A stretch of DNA of 64,000 bases from Chamaesiphon minutus PCC 6605 (GTDB lineage: Bacteria > Cyanobacteriota > Cyanobacteriia > Cyanobacteriales > Chamaesiphonaceae), in contig NC_019697.1 in assembly GCF_000317145.1 (NCBI RefSeq), positions 744,001 through 808,000 of the forward strand. The letters run 5' to 3'. The translations under genes were made by a program, and so were the position numbers. Below, piece by piece: positions 60,043 to 64,000 of the stretch (the stretch's first letter is position 1; the number at the start of each line of letters is the position of its first letter). A model generated the notes under the pieces. That model was not told the DNA's origin and searched no databases. It saw only the letters and a list, made by a program, of their open reading frames with translations.

Positions 60043-62775
60043 ATGACAGCAAATCTACCCCCCCAGTACGACGCAAAGACAACCGAAGCCAAATGGCAAC
60101 AGATTTGGGAAACCAACCAAACCTATAAAGTCGATCCGGCTAAAGGTGGGAAACCATTTTGTATCGTCATTCCGCCGCCAAACGTGACGGGAAGTTTGCA
60201 CTTGGGACATGCTTTTGAAAGCTCCCTTATCGATGCGTTGATTCGGTACCATCGGATGTGCGGAGACAATACGCTGTTTCTACCTGGGACGGATCATGCG
60301 AGTATTGCGGTGCAGACGATCCTAGAAAAGCAGCTTAAAGCTGAGGGTAAGACTCGCTATGATGTCGGACGCGAGAAATTTCTAGAGCGCGCCTGGGAAT
60401 GGAAGGCGGAGTCGGGTGGGACGATTGTCAATCAGCTCAAGCGGATGGGTGTTTCGGCAGATTGGACGCGGGAACGGTTTACGCTGGATGAGGGGTTATC
60501 GGCGGCGGTATTAGAGGCATTTGTACGGCTGCATCGGGATGGGTTAATTTATCGGGGACAGTATTTAGTCAACTGGTGTCCGGCTTCGCAATCGGCGGTG
60601 TCAGATTTGGAAGTTGAAAATAAGGAAACCAATGGTAATTTGTGGTATTTCCGTTATCCTTTAAGCGATGGTTCGGGATACATTGAAGTTGCGACTACGC
60701 GCCCGGAAACGATGTTGGGAGATACTGCTGTAGCCGTCAATCCGAAGGATGAAAGATATCAGCATCTGATTGGGAAAACGCTCACGCTGCCGATTGTAGG
60801 ACGCGAAATTCCGATCGTCGGTGATGATTTTGTCGAGGCTGAATTTGGGACGGGTTGTGTAAAAGTTACTCCCGCACACGATCCGAATGACTTTGCCATG
60901 GGTAAACGTCACAATTTGCCCTTAATTAATATTATGAACAAAGACGGCACTCTCAATGAGAATGCTGGCGAATTTAACGGGCAAGAAAGATTTGCGGCGC
61001 GGCGAAATATTGTTGCTAAATTAGAAGAACTGGGTAATTTAGTTAAAATAGAAGCTTATAAACATACCGTACCTTATAGCGATCGCGGGAAAGTTCCCGT
61101 CGAGCCATTATTATCGACGCAATGGTTTGTCAAAATTCGCCCGATGGCGGATAACTGTCTAGAGCATTTAGATAACCAGAACTCGCCTGATTTTGTCCCG
61201 CAACGTTGGGGGAAAGTATATCGCGATTGGTTAGTCAAATTGCAAGATTGGTGCATCTCACGGCAATTGTGGTGGGGACATCAGATTCCAGCTTGGTATG
61301 CTGTCAGCGAATCTGGGGGAGAGATAACCGATAATACGCCTTTCTTCGTTGCTAAAAATGAAGAAGAAGCAAAAGCGCAGGCGATCGAACAGTTCGGTGC
61401 AGATGTAAAATTAGTTCGCGATCCTGATGTATTGGATACTTGGTTTTCGTCTGGATTATGGCCATTTTCGACTTTAGGTTGGCCGGAAAATACGGCAGAT
61501 TTAGAGGCTTATTATCCGACTTCTACATTGGTAACTGGCTATGACATTATCTTTTTCTGGGTGGCGCGGATGACGATGATGGCTGGATATCTGACGGGAA
61601 AAATGCCCTTCAAAGATGTCTACATTCACGGCTTGGTGCTAGATGAAAATGGTAAGAAACAGTCGAAGTCTGCGAATAATGGTATCGATCCATTATTACT
61701 GATCGATAAATACGGTACCGACGCGCTCCGCTACACCTTAGTCCGCGAAGTTGTCGGTGCGGGACAAGATATTCGGATTCAATACAACCGCAAAACCGAC
61801 GAATCAGAATCTGTCGAAGCCAGCCGGAATTTTACCAATAAAATCTGGAATGCGGCGCGATTTGTAATGATGAACTTTGAAACTTCAGAGTTTAAGATTG
61901 ACTCAAATAATTTAACGACTCCCGCGATCGAATCTCTAGAAGTAGCCGATAAATGGATTCTCTCGCGCTTTCATCAAACCGTCGAGCAAACCCGCGATTA
62001 TATCGATCGATATGGCTTGGGCGAAGCAGCAAAAGGCTTGTATGAATTCTTCTGGGGTGACTTCTGCGACTGGTATATCGAGTTAGTCAAATCGCGTCTA
62101 CAAGAAGGTGCCGATCCTCAGAGTAAATTAGTCGTACTGCAAACTTTAGCATTTGTCTTAGATGGCATTCTTAAATTATTGCATCCATTTATGCCGCACG
62201 TTACGGCAGAAATTTGGCAAACATTAAGCGAGAGTGACGAAAGAAATGATATCTCGATCCAACCATATCCTACTAGCGATCTATCTCTCATTAATCCCGA
62301 ACTCGATCGTGAATTCGATCTACTCATCGGTGCGACGCGGACGATTCGCAATCTGCGTGCAGAAGCCGATCTCAAACGCGCGATTAAAGTCTCGATTATT
62401 CTGCAAAGCGATAGCGCAGCCGAACGCGAAATATTAGAGCGCGGCAAAACTTATCTGTGCGATTTAGCTCAAATTGAGAATCTAACGATCGTCGATAAAT
62501 TAGCAGAAGAACCTACACAATCGATCGCAAGTGTCTTTGCGACGGTGCAAATTATTCTACCGCTAACTGGCGTCGTCGATCTCGAAGCTTTCAAAGCCAA
62601 AATTCAGAAGAAGATCGATAAAATAGATAAAGAAATTGAATCGATTAGCGGTCGGTTAAATAATGCCAAATTTATCGAACGCGCCACGCCAGAAGTAGTG
62701 CAACAAACTAAGGATATGTTAGCCGAAGCCGAGAAACAAAAAGAAATCTTACAACAGAGACTAAACCAGTTCTAA
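60043..62775 (+). CDS. valS: Valyl-tRNA synthetase
   Basis: The 910-residue class I synthetase has the HIGH-type motif [14 protein letters not shown] (~45-58), a CP1 editing domain ([18 protein letters not shown], then [16 protein letters not shown]), the second catalytic motif [13 protein letters not shown] (KMSKS type, with Gln for Met), an anticodon-binding helix bundle and a C-terminal coiled-coil arm ([20 protein letters not shown]) that binds tRNA. Start, order and length are normal for ValRS. Confidence 0.97.
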   Translation: MTANLPPQYDAKTTEAKWQQIWETNQTYKVDPAKGGKPFCIVIPPPNVTGSLHLGHAFESSLIDALIRYHRMCGDNTLFLPGTDHASIAVQTILEKQLKAEGKTRYDVGREKFLERAWEWKAESGGTIVNQLKRMGVSADWTRERFTLDEGLSAAVLEAFVRLHRDGLIYRGQYLVNWCPASQSAVSDLEVENKETNGNLWYFRYPLSDGSGYIEVATTRPETMLGDTAVAVNPKDERYQHLIGKTLTLPIVGREIPIVGDDFVEAEFGTGCVKVTPAHDPNDFAMGKRHNLPLINIMNKDGTLNENAGEFNGQERFAARRNIVAKLEELGNLVKIEAYKHTVPYSDRGKVPVEPLLSTQWFVKIRPMADNCLEHLDNQNSPDFVPQRWGKVYRDWLVKLQDWCISRQLWWGHQIPAWYAVSESGGEITDNTPFFVAKNEEEAKAQAIEQFGADVKLVRDPDVLDTWFSSGLWPFSTLGWPENTADLEAYYPTSTLVTGYDIIFFWVARMTMMAGYLTGKMPFKDVYIHGLVLDENGKKQSKSANNGIDPLLLIDKYGTDALRYTLVREVVGAGQDIRIQYNRKTDESESVEASRNFTNKIWNAARFVMMNFETSEFKIDSNNLTTPAIESLEVADKWILSRFHQTVEQTRDYIDRYGLGEAAKGLYEFFWGDFCDWYIELVKSRLQEGADPQSKLVVLQTLAFVLDGILKLLHPFMPHVTAEIWQTLSESDERNDISIQPYPTSDLSLINPELDREFDLLIGATRTIRNLRAEADLKRAIKVSIILQSDSAAEREILERGKTYLCDLAQIENLTIVDKLAEEPTQSIASVFATVQIILPLTGVVDLEAFKAKIQKKIDKIDKEIESISGRLNNAKFIERATPEVVQQTKDMLAEAEKQKEILQQRLNQF

Positions 62776-62784
62776 TCTAAAATC

Positions 62785-62966
62785 TGCCCTCACCCCCAAC
62801 CCCTCTGTCTTGTCTTGCTAAACCGTCGGGAGACAAAGGCGTGCGCGCTGAGGTTTCCGTCTAGCGACACACCGAGATCCGCTCGTTTACAGCGTGCGTT
62901 GCACCAAGCAAGCGAGACAAGACAGAGGGGAGCCGGAGCCGCAGGATTTGGCGGGGTGAGGGCTGA
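62785..62966. repeat. CCCTCACCCC-type palindromic element, long-tip copy
   Basis: Outer CTGCCCTCACCCC (62784-62796) pairs with GGGGTGAGGGCTG (about 62953-62965). Inside, CCCCTCTGTCTTGTCTTGCT (62800-62819) pairs with 62911-62930 apart from one base, and AGCCGGAGCCGC follows. Compared with the copy at 27991-28065, the outer blocks are the same, but the centre is replaced by about 110 bp ending in GTCTTGTCT/AGACAAGAC repeats. The element begins 9 bp after the valS stop. Confidence 0.75.
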
Positions 62967-63144
62967 ATGTTTTCTTTAATCGATCGCTAAAGGTTGATAA
63001 ATTAGGGTAGAGAAAACCGTACAATAGATGAGAGCTGCGGTCGAGATAAAATGGTAAGGATAGATCTTCACACTCACAAGCAACATTTCCTCTCTCCGAG
63101 CCACTGCGCCTGCACCCCCGTACTCCGCATCCAAATCTGGTAAT

Positions 63145-64000
63145 ATGACATCCGAACTGATTCGTCAACGCTCCGATCTGATCGATACTCAAGTTATTGC
63201 CAAAGACACTGGCAAACGCCTGGGGATTGTCAAAGAGCTACTCGTCGATATCGACACTCGCGAAGTAGTCGCCCTGGGTTTACGCGACGGTTGGCTGGCA
63301 GCTCCCGGCGGACTGGTAAAACATATGTTCTTGTCATCGATCGAAAAGATGGGCGATGTGATTCTCGTCCCTAACGATGACGCGATCGAAGATCTCGATC
63401 CCGAAAATTATACCAACTTAATCAACTGCGAAGTCATTACCGAAACTGGCGACATGCTGGGCAAAGTTCGCGGCTTCAAATTTAGCTGCGACGATGGCAA
63501 ACTCACTTCAATTATTATCGCCGCGCTTGGATTGCCACTAATTCCCGATAATGTAATTAGTACTTACGAATTCTCGATCGATGAAGTCGTCAGTAGCGGC
63601 CCCAATCGGTTGATGGTATTTGAGGGTTGCGAAGAACGCCTCGAACAGCTCTCCGTCGGCTTCCTCGAACGCATCGGACTCGGCAAAGCCCCCTGGGAAG
63701 ACGAATACAGCTATCGCCCCGCCGTCATTCGCCCCGAAAATCAATTACCTGCGGGTACACCTATCGCTCCACCCCCACCAATAGTCCGCGCCGCACCCCC
63801 AGTCGAGCAACCCGTCTGGCAGGAAGAAGAATGGCAAGAAGTTGAAGCCGCACCACTACCACCCCAACGCTTCCAAGCCGAGCAACCGCTTTATTACGAT
63901 GATGAAGACGAAGGCGAAAACTGGAACGAACCCGTTCGCGAACAGCCACGTACAGCCAAAATTTATGAGGATGTCGCCTACACGCCAATTTCTACACCCG
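63145..64000 (+). CDS. PRC-barrel domain protein, 3' end outside window
   Basis: The first ~285 residues are seen. Two PRC-barrel domains stand in tandem: VIAKDTGKRLGIVKELLVDI, then VVALGLRDGWLAAPGGLVKH (~15-75), and CEVITETGDMLGKVRGFKFS, then TSIIIAALGLPLIPDNVIS (~95-150). A basic and acidic, Pro/Glu-rich low-complexity part begins near 200 and runs to the window edge. PRC-barrels occur in photosystem reaction-centre subunit H and in ribosome maturation factor RimM; this two-domain form is a conserved cyanobacterial type of unknown role. Start ATG 63145 is the first in the frame. Confidence 0.8.
   Translation, partial: MTSELIRQRSDLIDTQVIAKDTGKRLGIVKELLVDIDTREVVALGLRDGWLAAPGGLVKHMFLSSIEKMGDVILVPNDDAIEDLDPENYTNLINCEVITETGDMLGKVRGFKFSCDDGKLTSIIIAALGLPLIPDNVISTYEFSIDEVVSSGPNRLMVFEGCEERLEQLSVGFLERIGLGKAPWEDEYSYRPAVIRPENQLPAGTPIAPPPPIVRAAPPVEQPVWQEEEWQEVEAAPLPPQRFQAEQPLYYDDEDEGENWNEPVREQPRTAKIYEDVAYTPISTP

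Overview
The window is chromosomal DNA of a cyanobacterium. It carries the Mg-chelatase subunit chlH, the carotenoid genes zds, cruF, cruG and a plant-type crtL, vipp1, a cyanobacterial Hfq, a Ycf29/Rre1-type regulator and an NrtS-like protein. The DNA is dense in CGATCG/GCGATCGC (HIP1-like) words. That density and the many short interspersed repeats would suit a Chamaesiphon-like or related genome, but the genus is a guess.

Layout. 0-0.65 kb: tail of an IS4-type transposase abutting a secreted-protein gene that seems broken by it. 0.87-3.8 kb: a pteridine-glucosyltransferase-like GT4, a membrane protein and rre1. 4.35-8.4 kb: chlH with a terminator. 8.5-12.0 kb: an accessory block with an AbiA-like reverse transcriptase fused to a HEPN RNase domain, a C5-cytosine methyltransferase and a small XRE regulator; the last two are divergent around a near-perfect inverted repeat that overlaps both -10 boxes. 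12-19.3 kb: UvrD-like helicase, Wzc-type tyrosine kinase, uvrC. 19.5-25.6 kb: J-domain/pentapeptide protein, SRPBCC protein and zds, initiator tRNA-Met, an O-methyltransferase with an InsA-type zinc ribbon, a ComFB protein, an M23 peptidase. 25.8-30.2 kb: CPA2 antiporter, hfq, an exported protein, nuiA, a zinc-ribbon protein. 30.6-34.4 kb: purL interrupted by a 482-residue intein. 34.6-39.2 kb: vipp1, small conserved proteins, a DUF721/DciA-like protein, rpsN. 39.7-43.7 kb: cruF, cruG and crtL in one direction. 43.9-49.9 kb: a solute-binding lipoprotein, purD, hisS, an Rpn/DUF2887 protein, a GNAT. 50-56.4 kb: a type I secretion set (HlyD, HlyB/HetC-like ABC exporter, parvulin). 56.6-64 kb: methyltransferase, HEAT protein, DUF72, NrtS-like protein, valS, and a PRC-barrel protein running off the end.

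Connections. cruF, cruG and crtL, with distant zds, cover desaturation, cyclisation, hydration and glycosylation toward myxol-type xanthophylls. purL and purD act in the same purine pathway at separate loci. The exporter, adaptor and isomerase form one secretion machine with no visible substrate. The RT-HEPN gene looks like an abortive-infection system beside a self-regulated methyltransferase that lacks a visible restriction enzyme.

Between genes the genome is littered with heptanucleotide tandem arrays, long perfect hairpins, a CCCTCACCCC-type palindromic element and a short repeat (GTTGGCGTAGCC core) that has also entered three reading frames, each time read as Val-Gly-Val-Ala. The most notable items are the AbiA-like RT-HEPN gene and the PurL intein.
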